In this document: piece by piece, positions 1 to 5,467 of the stretch
Layout of the letters: each line of letters opens with the position of its first letter
Numbering within the stretch: the first letter of the stretch is position 1
Assembly (NCBI GenBank): GCA_002495485.1
Contig: DAFH01000023.1
Span: 630-6,410, forward strand
DNA length: 5,781 nt
DNA from: Candidatus Bathyarchaeota archaeon UBA185
GTDB lineage: Archaea; Thermoproteota; Bathyarchaeia; 40CM-2-53-6
Direction: 5' to 3'
Translations under genes and position numbers: made by a program
Notes under the pieces: model-generated
What the model saw: only the letters and a program-made list of their open reading frames with translations
The model's database searches: none
What the model was told of the DNA's origin: nothing

Positions 1-1180
1 CCCCGCCGGTCAGTATCTTCCCGCCGTCCTTCTTGGCCAACTCCACCGACCGCTGATACTTCCGGAACGCCTTCTCATCAATAACCGGACCCACAAACGT
101 CCCCTTCTGGCGAGGATCACCCACCACCGCAACCTTCTCAACCTTCAACTTGAGAATCTTCAAGAAATCCTCCTTCACACCACGCTCAACATAGACCCGA
201 GAAGCGGCACTACACTTCTGACCATCATAGCCGAACGCCGACCTGACCACTCCCTCCGCCGCCTTGTCCAGATCAGCACCCGACGTCACAATAACCGGAT
301 TCTTACTACCCATCTCCGCAATGAACGGCCTGGGCCACGCCCCGTTCGCAACAAAATCACGATACAGAGCCATACCCACATCCTTCGACCCGGTAAACGC
401 AATACCCGCCACCAGCGGATTACTCGCAAACTCAGCCCCGAACGCGCTCCCGGGACCCGTGAGATAGTTGATGACACCACCAGGCACCCCCGCCTCCACA
501 AGGGTCTCGTAGAGCTTCAGCCCAGTCCAGGGAGCCTCACTCGTCGGTTTGAACACCACGGTATTCCCAGTAACCAACGCGCCAGCAATCATCGTCGTCG
601 CCAGCGCTAGGGGAAAATTGAACGGCGAGATGACGGCCCAAGCCCCATAGGGCCGCAGCACACTCTTACTGTTCTCCCCAGAAACAATCCTCTCCATCGG
701 CATGACATAGCCCGCGTTCTCCTCTACCAACCGCGCATAGTAGTCGAGGAAATCCATCGCCTCGTGAACCTCAGCGAACGCCTCATACCTGTTTTTCCCA
801 ACCTCGTAAGTGATCAAAGCCGCCAAGTAGAACTGGTTCTTCTCCAAGACCTCGCCAGCCCTCCGGAGAATCGCGACACGCTCCTTCCACGGCCTCTCAC
901 TCCAAGCCTCAAAACTCGAACTAGCCGCTTCCAGCGCCTTCCGGGCAAATTCGGCCGTCCCCTTCTGGAAATAGCCCAGCAGAATCGACGAGTCGACGGG
1001 ACTCCTAACCTCGAACTCGCCCCCCCCAGCAAGAACCGGACGGCCGTTGATGTGCATCGCGTGATGCTTCCCAAAATCACGTTCAACCTGCTTCAAAGCC
1101 TCCTCATAACGCGGGTGAATGCTCTCATCAGCCAAGAGCGTAACATACGTGACCTTCTTCTTTTCAGGAGCGACCTGCAA
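1..1180 (-). CDS. pruA: L-glutamate gamma-semialdehyde (1-pyrroline-5-carboxylate) dehydrogenase, 3' end outside window
   Basis: This is an aldehyde dehydrogenase superfamily protein that oxidises glutamate gamma-semialdehyde to glutamate with NAD(P)+, the last step of proline breakdown in the cytosol. About 393 codons are present; family members are usually 510-540 residues, so the C-terminus lies beyond the left edge. Counting from the TTG at 1180, I see the ISPFNFPLA segment, the nucleotide-binding AFTGS segment, the general-base glutamate near residue 289 (in IAEMGSKNP) and the nucleophilic cysteine near residue 323 in GQKCSAASRVYVE, a motif typical of P5C dehydrogenases. The Glu-Cys spacing of 34 is normal for the superfamily. 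One small oddity is MGSKNP where MGGKNP is usual. The start is uncertain: no in-frame ATG, GTG or TTG lies between the upstream stop (TAG at 1248-1246) and 1180, yet the open frame upstream of 1180 reads VNE, which looks family-like and would follow a CTG at 1201. It lies downstream of the ribbon-helix-helix gene on the same strand, so the two could be cotranscribed. Another ALDH substrate class is possible but less likely. Confidence 0.9.
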   Translation of the reverse strand, partial: MQVAPEKKKVTYVTLLADESIHPRYEEALKQVERDFGKHHAMHINGRPVLAGGGEFEVRSPVDSSILLGYFQKGTAEFARKALEAASSSFEAWSERPWKERVAILRRAGEVLEKNQFYLAALITYEVGKNRYEAFAEVHEAMDFLDYYARLVEENAGYVMPMERIVSGENSKSVLRPYGAWAVISPFNFPLALATTMIAGALVTGNTVVFKPTSEAPWTGLKLYETLVEAGVPGGVINYLTGPGSAFGAEFASNPLVAGIAFTGSKDVGMALYRDFVANGAWPRPFIAEMGSKNPVIVTSGADLDKAAEGVVRSAFGYDGQKCSAASRVYVERGVKEDFLKILKLKVEKVAVVGDPRQKGTFVGPVIDEKAFRKYQRSVELAKKDGGKILTGG

Positions 1181-1276
1181 CAGCCAGACCTCGTTTACCA
1201 GACAATGGATGCTGGAAGATAAGACTGCGCTTATCCAGAAAGTGGGCTATGGTCCCACGGGAATCCTAAGGTTCGC

Positions 1277-1480
1277 CTATGCTGTTATTGCCTGTCTCGC
1301 CCGATGCAGCCTTCTTGCAGGTCGCCGAGCCGTCCTAGCAGTCCCCTTCTGGGAAGCAGCGGTGGACTTTTTCATCCAGTCCGGAACAATGACTGCCCGG
1401 ATCAGCTCCTGCATCGTGATCCCTCGATCCTTAGCCATCTTCCGCAACTGGCGATAGATTTCGGGGTCGAGACTCTGCAT
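1277..1480 (-). CDS. Small ribbon-helix-helix (CopG/Arc-type) DNA-binding protein
   Basis: This 67-residue protein looks like a single ribbon-helix-helix domain with a basic tail. Residues 1-4 (MQSL) would form the DNA-contacting beta strand. Residues 5-19 (PEIYRQLRKMAKDRG) form helix 1. Residues about 22-38 (TMQELIRAVIVPDWMKK) form helix 2. Residues 39-67 are rich in Arg, Ala, Ser and Lys and are probably disordered. Such proteins bind DNA as dimers on short inverted repeats and usually repress transcription. The ATG at 1480 is the only canonical start; an in-frame stop lies seven codons upstream. The promoter in front carries a perfect inverted repeat around a TATA-like box, which suggests autoregulation (inference). 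The P5C dehydrogenase gene follows about 75-100 bases downstream on the same strand, so this could be its regulator. Target and ligand cannot be read from the sequence. An antitoxin is a formal alternative, but no toxin gene is adjacent. Confidence 0.8.
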   Translation of the reverse strand: MQSLDPEIYRQLRKMAKDRGITMQELIRAVIVPDWMKKSTAASQKGTARTARRPARRLHRARQAITA

Positions 1481-1608
1481 GAACTTCGTAGCCGTTATTC
1501 ACTCACTCTTCCCAAGAGACTCCTCATCTAGGATATAACACCTAGACTAGACTAACGACCACCTATATCCCAGTATACCGTAATAGTTCCACAGCCAGCA
1601 ATACCAGT
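1481..1608. other. Intergenic region between the GfcR-like gene and the ribbon-helix-helix gene
   Basis: There is no gene here. The region is AT-richer than its neighbours and holds the minus-strand promoter of the ribbon-helix-helix gene with its inverted repeat. A CTAG-rich cluster has CTAG at 1528, 1542 and 1547. A further TA-rich patch lies at about 1563-1583 (ctatatcccagtatacc region), which could serve as a second TATA box or as the 3' end signal of the GfcR-like gene. No tRNA-like or structured RNA was seen. Confidence 0.5.
1527..1546 (-). promoter_or_regulatory. TATA-like box bracketed by a perfect 6+6 inverted repeat (candidate operator)
   Basis: On the minus strand the site reads TCTAGG, then TGTTATAT, then CCTAGA. 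The two arms are exact reverse complements, and the 8-base centre is a TATA-like element. An archaeal start site about 25 bases downstream would fall near 1510, giving a leader of roughly 30 bases before the ATG at 1480. A repressor bound here would block TBP. The ribbon-helix-helix protein encoded directly downstream is the obvious candidate, by inference only. Confidence 0.5.
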
Positions 1609-2232
1609 CTAACCATGCGGCTGTCTAGCTACAGGCAAAAGCTCAACCAACGACCTAAGCGGGACTCCCTCAATACTCTCCTTCCCACTCTTATTGGCCA
1701 GAACAGTCACACCAACGGTCTTGGCCTTCACACTCTGAAGAGTCTCAATAGCCGCCCGGATCGTCTCGCCCATCCGCAGAATAGTGTCAACAATCAACAC
1801 CTTCTTCCCTTCAACAGTAGAAAAGCTCGGATTGACAGCCCCCGCGACCTTTTTCTCGCCCAGCCTTTGAGGCCTGACGGAAGCGACAGGCTTGCCTAGA
1901 GATCGGGCTACGATAAGACCCAGTGCCATGCCACCGGCTTCGATCCCCGCAACCACCTCGGGCTCTTCCATGGACCCCTGTTCGACGGCCTCTCGAACCA
2001 TGTCCGCCATCGCCCTCCCGACCAGCGTCAGCCGACGAACACTCGAACCAATCGGGTTCCAGTTCACATACACATCATACGCGTCTTTTGGCTTGACCCC
2101 ATCCCTACCGTGCAGCAGGAGCCAGACGACAGTGTCGGCCTGGACCTTTAGCTCATCAGCAATCTCGTAGGTTGACATGCCGCGCTCCTTTAGCTCAAGC
2201 GCCTTCTTCGAAAGCTCCTCAAGAGATCTCAA
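1609..2232 (-). CDS. gfcR: GfcR/PyrE-like transcriptional regulator: HTH plus phosphoribosyltransferase-type domain
   Basis: The 207-residue protein has an N-terminal helix-turn-helix (about residues 4-42, including STYEIADELKVQADTVVWLL) followed by a type I phosphoribosyltransferase fold. This is the architecture of the archaeal orotate-phosphoribosyltransferase-like regulators; the haloarchaeal member GfcR controls sugar-catabolic genes. Visible PRTase elements are the GIEAGGMALG loop (about 96-105) and the PRPP-loop segment VLIVDTILRMGETIR (about 135-149). The usual second acidic residue and the TTG/TSG turn are replaced there (VDT...RMGET), so PRPP binding or catalysis may be altered or lost; a sensor role is more likely than orotate phosphoribosyltransferase activity. 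I chose the TTG at 2232 because the protein then begins MRSLEELSKKALELKERG, as family members do. A TATA-like box at 2275-2268 also predicts transcription from about 2245, which would exclude the other in-frame TTG at 2250. The gene is divergent from nicotinate phosphoribosyltransferase. Confidence 0.82.
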   Translation of the reverse strand: MRSLEELSKKALELKERGMSTYEIADELKVQADTVVWLLLHGRDGVKPKDAYDVYVNWNPIGSSVRRLTLVGRAMADMVREAVEQGSMEEPEVVAGIEAGGMALGLIVARSLGKPVASVRPQRLGEKKVAGAVNPSFSTVEGKKVLIVDTILRMGETIRAAIETLQSVKAKTVGVTVLANKSGKESIEGVPLRSLVELLPVARQPHG

Positions 2233-2267
2233 GCAAGACTTCCAAAGCAAGAGAGTCGAGTTGCCTA

Positions 2268-2275
2268 GTTATAGC
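2268..2275 (-). promoter_or_regulatory. Putative TATA box of the GfcR-like gene
   Basis: The minus strand reads gctataac here. Transcription about 26 bases downstream would start near 2245, giving a leader of roughly 12 bases before the TTG at 2232. This box decides between the two possible TTG starts. The call rests on sequence and spacing only. Confidence 0.4.
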
Positions 2276-2306
2276 TTGTCAGACGTTCATCGGTGGCCTC
2301 GCAACC

Positions 2307-2325
2307 GAAGATAGAGCATATCTTC
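2307..2325. promoter_or_regulatory. 7+7 inverted repeat in the divergent promoter region (candidate operator)
   Basis: GAAGATA and TATCTTC are exact reverse complements separated by the 5-base spacer GAGCA. The right arm overlaps the TATA-like stretch catatctt (2317-2324) that probably serves nicotinate phosphoribosyltransferase, since transcription would start near 2346, just before its Shine-Dalgarno-like GGAG. The repeat sits between two divergent genes, one of which encodes a helix-turn-helix regulator, so that protein is the natural candidate ligand (inference). Confidence 0.45.
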
Positions 2326-2362
2326 AAAACAAGTCCAAGTCCAAGATGCAGGAGAGTATCCG

Positions 2363-3556
2363 TTGAGAAAATTCCAGATCGCGACCGAGGAAGAGATCAA
2401 GAACGGGGAAACCACGGACGTCTACTTTTCACGAACCAAGGAGATCCTAGAAAAAGAGGGACTCGGAGATCTCAGAGTAGTAGCGGAGATTACGACCAGC
2501 TCTCTCCCTAGGAACTGGGAGTGGGGAATACTCGGAGGAGTAGAAGAGGCAGCCCACGTGCTAGAAGGAGTCAATGTTGACGTTCGATCCTTCCCAGAAG
2601 GGACACTGTTTCACGCGAACGACGCATCCGGCGTCAGCGAGCCAGTCATGGTGCTCGAGGGCAAATACGTTGACTTCTGTCTCTATGAGACCCCGCTGCT
2701 CGGCCTTCTATGCCACGCCTCAGGAATAACAACGATGGCCGCGAGAGTCAGAAGATCGGCCGGAGACAAGACGATACTCTCATTCGGAATTCGACGAGCC
2801 CATCCAGCGCTCGCTCCAATGATCGACCGGGCATGCTATATCGGAGGATTCGACGCCGTCTCCAGCCTGATCGGCGCACGACTGTTGAAAAAGAACCCAA
2901 GCGGCACAATGCCCCACGCACTCATAATCGCTATGGGCGACCAGGCTCGCGCCTGGAAGAGCTTCGACAAGTACATGCCGAAGGATGTCCCAAGAATCGC
3001 GCTCGTAGACACCTACTTCGACGAGAAGACGGAAGCGATCATGGCTGCCAACGCCCTCGGAGAGAGGCTCGAGGGCATCCGTCTTGACACTCCAGGGTCG
3101 CGGCGAGGGGACTTTCCGGAGATTATCAGAGAAGTCCGCTGGGAGCTGGATTCGAGAGGATACACGAAGGTGAAGATCTATGTCTCCGGCGGTCTCGACG
3201 ACGAGTCGGTGAAGACGTTGACATCTGCTGGAGCAGATGGATTCGGAGTAGGCACCTCGGTCAGCAACGCTCCCAGCATAGATTTCGCGATGGACATAGT
3301 CGAAGCAGACGGGAAACCTGTAGCCAAGCGAGGAAAGTTCGGCGGTAGCAAAGAAGCTTGGAGATGCGACAAGTGTCTCATGGAATACGTCGTCTCTGTG
3401 CATGCACCATCACCAACGTGCGCGAAGTGCGGCGGGAGAACGGATCGACTGCTTACGAAACTGCTAGAGAAAGGGCGGCTGACTGGTCAACTTCCCGGAC
3501 CTGACAGCATCCGGAAGAGCGTGATTCAGCAACTAGGACGGCTACCACCAGATTAG
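2363..3556 (+). CDS. pncB: Nicotinate phosphoribosyltransferase, archaeal type with C-terminal zinc module
   Basis: This enzyme makes nicotinate mononucleotide from nicotinate and PRPP (with ATP in most family members), the entry step of the Preiss-Handler route to NAD. The 397-residue protein shows an N-terminal ETTDVYFSRT segment (about 16-25), the central FGIRRAHP motif (141-148) in the type II PRTase barrel, and the phosphate-binding segments YVSGGLDD (273-280) and GFGVGTSVSNAP (293-304). A CxxC-x14-CxxC zinc-knuckle-like module follows (Cys335, 338, 353, 356). That module is known from the structurally studied Thermoplasma enzyme and argues against the related quinolinate phosphoribosyltransferase, which is shorter. 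The start is TTG at 2363, preceded at a good distance by GGAG (2351-2354); no other canonical in-frame start fits. The gene is divergent from the GfcR-like gene, and its stop codon overlaps that of the convergent nob1. A palindrome overlaps its presumed TATA box. Confidence 0.93.
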   Translation: MRKFQIATEEEIKNGETTDVYFSRTKEILEKEGLGDLRVVAEITTSSLPRNWEWGILGGVEEAAHVLEGVNVDVRSFPEGTLFHANDASGVSEPVMVLEGKYVDFCLYETPLLGLLCHASGITTMAARVRRSAGDKTILSFGIRRAHPALAPMIDRACYIGGFDAVSSLIGARLLKKNPSGTMPHALIIAMGDQARAWKSFDKYMPKDVPRIALVDTYFDEKTEAIMAANALGERLEGIRLDTPGSRRGDFPEIIREVRWELDSRGYTKVKIYVSGGLDDESVKTLTSAGADGFGVGTSVSNAPSIDFAMDIVEADGKPVAKRGKFGGSKEAWRCDKCLMEYVVSVHAPSPTCAKCGGRTDRLLTKLLEKGRLTGQLPGPDSIRKSVIQQLGRLPPD

Positions 3557-4068
3557 CGTCGGCTCGCTCTGGTCTTCGACAAGACTTTTCTTCTAAGCTC
3601 GGTCCCGCAGACTCTACACTTCTTCTCAGGCGGCTTGTATCTCCTGTAACACGCGGGGCAGTACATTATCCAGTTGAACCTATGAACTATGCCAAAGTTG
3701 GCCAGCGAACTATGACTGATCTGCAGATGATCAGCAAGATTCTGGATGGCATAGTCGTCGCTGACAATAACCGGCTCCTTGCCATCAAGCTTCAAGTCCA
3801 TCGCCAGAGCAAGCACTTCCCTATCTGCCCTAGACAGATATCCTGACTCTCCCGCCCGAGAACTCGCCTCCTCTACGATACTCTCCGCCCGCGGTGACGG
3901 CGGCCTGACCGTTAGATCTCCTTTCTCGCTGAACATTCGAAATCTTAGCTGTGGCATCGTACCGGCCGAGAGTTCCTCCTCAACAGCGTTTACCGAGTAC
4001 GCCTCTTGGGCTTTCGAAGGGTTGAACCCCATGATGAACGCAGAAGTGTCGAGAACTAGCACGGTCAA
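3553..4068 (-). CDS. nob1: Nob1-like PIN-domain endonuclease with zinc ribbon
   Basis: The 171-residue protein combines a PIN nuclease domain with a C-terminal zinc ribbon, the layout of archaeal Nob1, which cleaves the 3' end of pre-16S rRNA during small-subunit maturation. Candidate metal-binding acids are Asp7 (VLVLDTSAFI), Glu30-32 (VEEEL), Asp82 (SRADREVLALA) and Asp104/105 (VSDDYAIQNLA). The ribbon ligands are Cys137, Cys140, Cys151 and Cys154. The C-terminus is strongly basic (KVLSKTRASRR), suitable for RNA contact. The first start is TTG at 4068, which overlaps the nadK stop as TTGA; a GTG two codons further in is an alternative. The overlap implies coupled translation and cotranscription with nadK. 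The stop codon overlaps that of the convergent nicotinate phosphoribosyltransferase gene by four bases. A different PIN-plus-ribbon nuclease is possible but less likely. Confidence 0.87.
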   Translation of the reverse strand: MTVLVLDTSAFIMGFNPSKAQEAYSVNAVEEELSAGTMPQLRFRMFSEKGDLTVRPPSPRAESIVEEASSRAGESGYLSRADREVLALAMDLKLDGKEPVIVSDDYAIQNLADHLQISHSSLANFGIVHRFNWIMYCPACYRRYKPPEKKCRVCGTELRRKVLSKTRASRR

Positions 4069-4904
4069 CCATTCTCCCTCTCCGAAGCAAGTCTGCGAAG
4101 ACTTCTCTGTAGGAAGGTGTCGCCGAATCGGACGAAACGGGCACTGTTCACCGACTTTTTGAATTCCAGTGTCTGGCCGAGTCCTATCAGTCTGACCGGG
4201 TTGCCATCGTTTACTAGCGTCGCAGCGGGACCCGGTCTCTCGAGTCTGATCATAAGCTTTCCATCAGTGGGAATCACGAGAGATCTCACTGACTGTAGAG
4301 GCGCGATCATCGTCATCACGAGTACGTTGAGAGATGTCTCAAGGACTGGTCCCCCGGCCGAAAACGAATGTGCCGTGGAACCCGTCGGAGTGGCCACCAT
4401 AAACCCGTCTGCCCTCGCCTTAATGATCCGTCTTCCACGCTGGCTGGCCTCAACGTTCAGCATCTTGTCAGGTGTCCTAGGCAAGAGCAGTGCTTCGTTT
4501 AGACAGTCGCCGATCCGGTTCCCGTTGAGTGAGACCGAGACGCGCCACTGATCCTCGATTTGAAAGTCGCCGTCAAGCCACCGGCCGAGAGATCTTTCAT
4601 ATTCGTCGGGTTCAATCTCGGTCAGGTATCCTCTTCTCCCAAGATTGACCGCGAGAATAGGAGTCTTGGAACTAGGCATCTCTCTCACCGTCTTCAACAC
4701 GGTACCATCACCGCCAAGCGTGATCATGAGATCGACATTCATCGCCTTGATCGGTCTTCCCTTCCCTAGCTTGGCTCTTCGCGAAAGTTCCTGTTCAAGT
4801 ACTGGCGTATGACCTCGGTCCAGGATATCGTGGTAGACCTTCTTCGCCACGTCCAGAGCTTCTTTGGACTCTGTCTTCGCAATGATCCCAATCCGCTTGG
4901 GCAT
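4065..4904 (-). CDS. nadK: NAD kinase (ATP/polyphosphate-dependent)
   Basis: NAD kinase phosphorylates NAD to NADP in the cytosol. With the ATG at 4904 the protein has 279 residues, normal for the family. Numbered from that start, the diagnostic LGGDGT motif ends at residue 68 with the catalytic Asp at 66, the conserved Asn-Glu pair of CLNEALLLP is at 136-137, and the glycine-rich TPTGSTAHSFSAGGPVL segment starts near 172. An in-frame ATG at 4934 would add ten residues (MSYPRSRLRA) that look unrelated to the family; I prefer 4904, where the protein begins MPKRIGIIAK, a typical first beta strand. The gene overlaps nob1 downstream (TTGA) and is divergent from eIF-5A, with which it shares an intergenic region of roughly 110 bases. 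The choice of phosphate donor cannot be read from the sequence. Confidence 0.94.
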   Translation of the reverse strand: MPKRIGIIAKTESKEALDVAKKVYHDILDRGHTPVLEQELSRRAKLGKGRPIKAMNVDLMITLGGDGTVLKTVREMPSSKTPILAVNLGRRGYLTEIEPDEYERSLGRWLDGDFQIEDQWRVSVSLNGNRIGDCLNEALLLPRTPDKMLNVEASQRGRRIIKARADGFMVATPTGSTAHSFSAGGPVLETSLNVLVMTMIAPLQSVRSLVIPTDGKLMIRLERPGPAATLVNDGNPVRLIGLGQTLEFKKSVNSARFVRFGDTFLQRSLRRLASERENG

Positions 4905-4972
4905 GGCTCTTAATCGGCTCCGAGGATAGGACATCAGCTTGAAAAGAATTCGGTCAGGCTCGCATCGTTCGC

Positions 4973-4989
4973 GGGAAGTCTTTTAGATG
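4973..4989 (+). promoter_or_regulatory. Putative BRE/TATA promoter of eIF-5A
   Basis: A purine-rich stretch gggaag (4973-4978, BRE-like) is followed by the T-rich, TATA-like ttttagatg (4981-4989). A start about 26-28 bases downstream of the centre would fall at roughly 5010-5012, almost at the ATG at 5014. This agrees with the absence of a Shine-Dalgarno sequence and suggests a leaderless mRNA. Read on the other strand, the same box (atctaaaag) could also serve nadK. Confidence 0.4.
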
Positions 4990-5013
4990 TAATCCATTGC
5001 TCAGCCAGATTTC

Positions 5014-5409
5014 ATGAGTAAACCTGTGGACGTTGGAAGCTTAAAGATCGGCCAGTACGTCATAATCGACGGCGAGCCCTGTCGAATAGTCGAGTTCGAA
5101 AAATCCAAGCCTGGCAAGCACGGTGCCGCCAAAGCTAGGGTCGTCGGTATCAGCGCGTTCACGGGCCAGAAGAAGAGCCTCATTAGCCCCGTAGACGCCA
5201 GGGCCGAGGTTCCCATGATAGAGAAGAGGACCGGACAGATAATCTCCATCTCAGGCAACCTCATCCAGCTCATGGACATGGAGAACTACTCCACGTTCGA
5301 GAGCCCTGCACCGGATGATGCAGAACTCAAGAACTCGCTTGCCGCCGGTGTTGAGGTCGAGTACTGGGACGTTCTGGGACGCAAGATGATCGTCCGCAAA
5401 AAGGGCTGA
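5014..5409 (+). CDS. eif5a: Translation initiation factor 5A (hypusine-containing)
   Basis: The 131-residue protein is archaeal eIF-5A/aIF5A, which binds the ribosome between the P and E sites and relieves stalling at difficult peptide bonds. The N-terminal SH3-like domain carries the hypusination loop KPGKHGAAKAR with the modifiable lysine at residue 35; most relatives read GKHGHAK at the end of the loop, so Ala replaces one His. The C-terminal OB-fold domain covers about residues 70-131 (from KRTGQIISISGNLIQLMDMENYSTFE-type sequence, shortened here to its key segment IQLMDMENYSTF). The ATG at 5014 gives the usual N-terminus. No Shine-Dalgarno sequence precedes it, and the promoter position suggests a leaderless transcript. 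The deoxyhypusine synthase gene, encoding the enzyme that modifies Lys35, follows 58 bases after the stop codon on the same strand, which points to an operon. Confidence 0.96.
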   Translation: MSKPVDVGSLKIGQYVIIDGEPCRIVEFEKSKPGKHGAAKARVVGISAFTGQKKSLISPVDARAEVPMIEKRTGQIISISGNLIQLMDMENYSTFESPAPDDAELKNSLAAGVEVEYWDVLGRKMIVRKKG

Positions 5410-5413
5410 CCCG

Positions 5414-5431
5414 TTCTTTCCACCGAAAGGA
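5414..5431 (+). promoter_or_regulatory. Short hairpin containing the Shine-Dalgarno-like sequence before deoxyhypusine synthase
   Basis: In RNA the arms UUCUUUC and GAAAGGA can pair over seven positions (one G-U) across a CACC tetraloop, just after the eIF-5A stop codon. The 3' arm is the only Shine-Dalgarno-like sequence between the two genes, so folding would hide it. It may tune expression of the second gene relative to the first. There is no following T-run, so it does not look like a terminator. Confidence 0.35.
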
Positions 5432-5467
5432 CCTACGGCAGTCAAGCATCTAACTCTACGTCCAGGA

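Noticed and set aside
764..1222. A 152-codon open frame on the plus strand opposite the P5C dehydrogenase gene
   Set aside because: The opposite strand encodes a clear aldehyde dehydrogenase with catalytic Glu and Cys; the plus-strand translation has no recognisable domain and is a shadow.
1242..1258. Hairpin GTGGG-N7-CCCAC between the ribbon-helix-helix and P5C dehydrogenase genes, considered as a terminator
   Set aside because: The stem has only five pairs and just three T residues follow on the minus strand; too weak to call.
2290..2308. 5+5 inverted repeat TCGGT/ACCGA in the divergent promoter region
   Set aside because: The arms are short with a 9-base spacer, it is likely by chance, and it is overshadowed by the adjoining 7+7 palindrome.
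2780..3403. A 207-codon open frame on the minus strand inside nicotinate phosphoribosyltransferase
   Set aside because: It is antisense to a well-supported enzyme gene, and its translation shows no domain.
4117..4551. Plus-strand open frame opposite nadK
   Set aside because: Shadow of nadK, whose GGDGT and TPTGSTAH motifs fix the coding strand.
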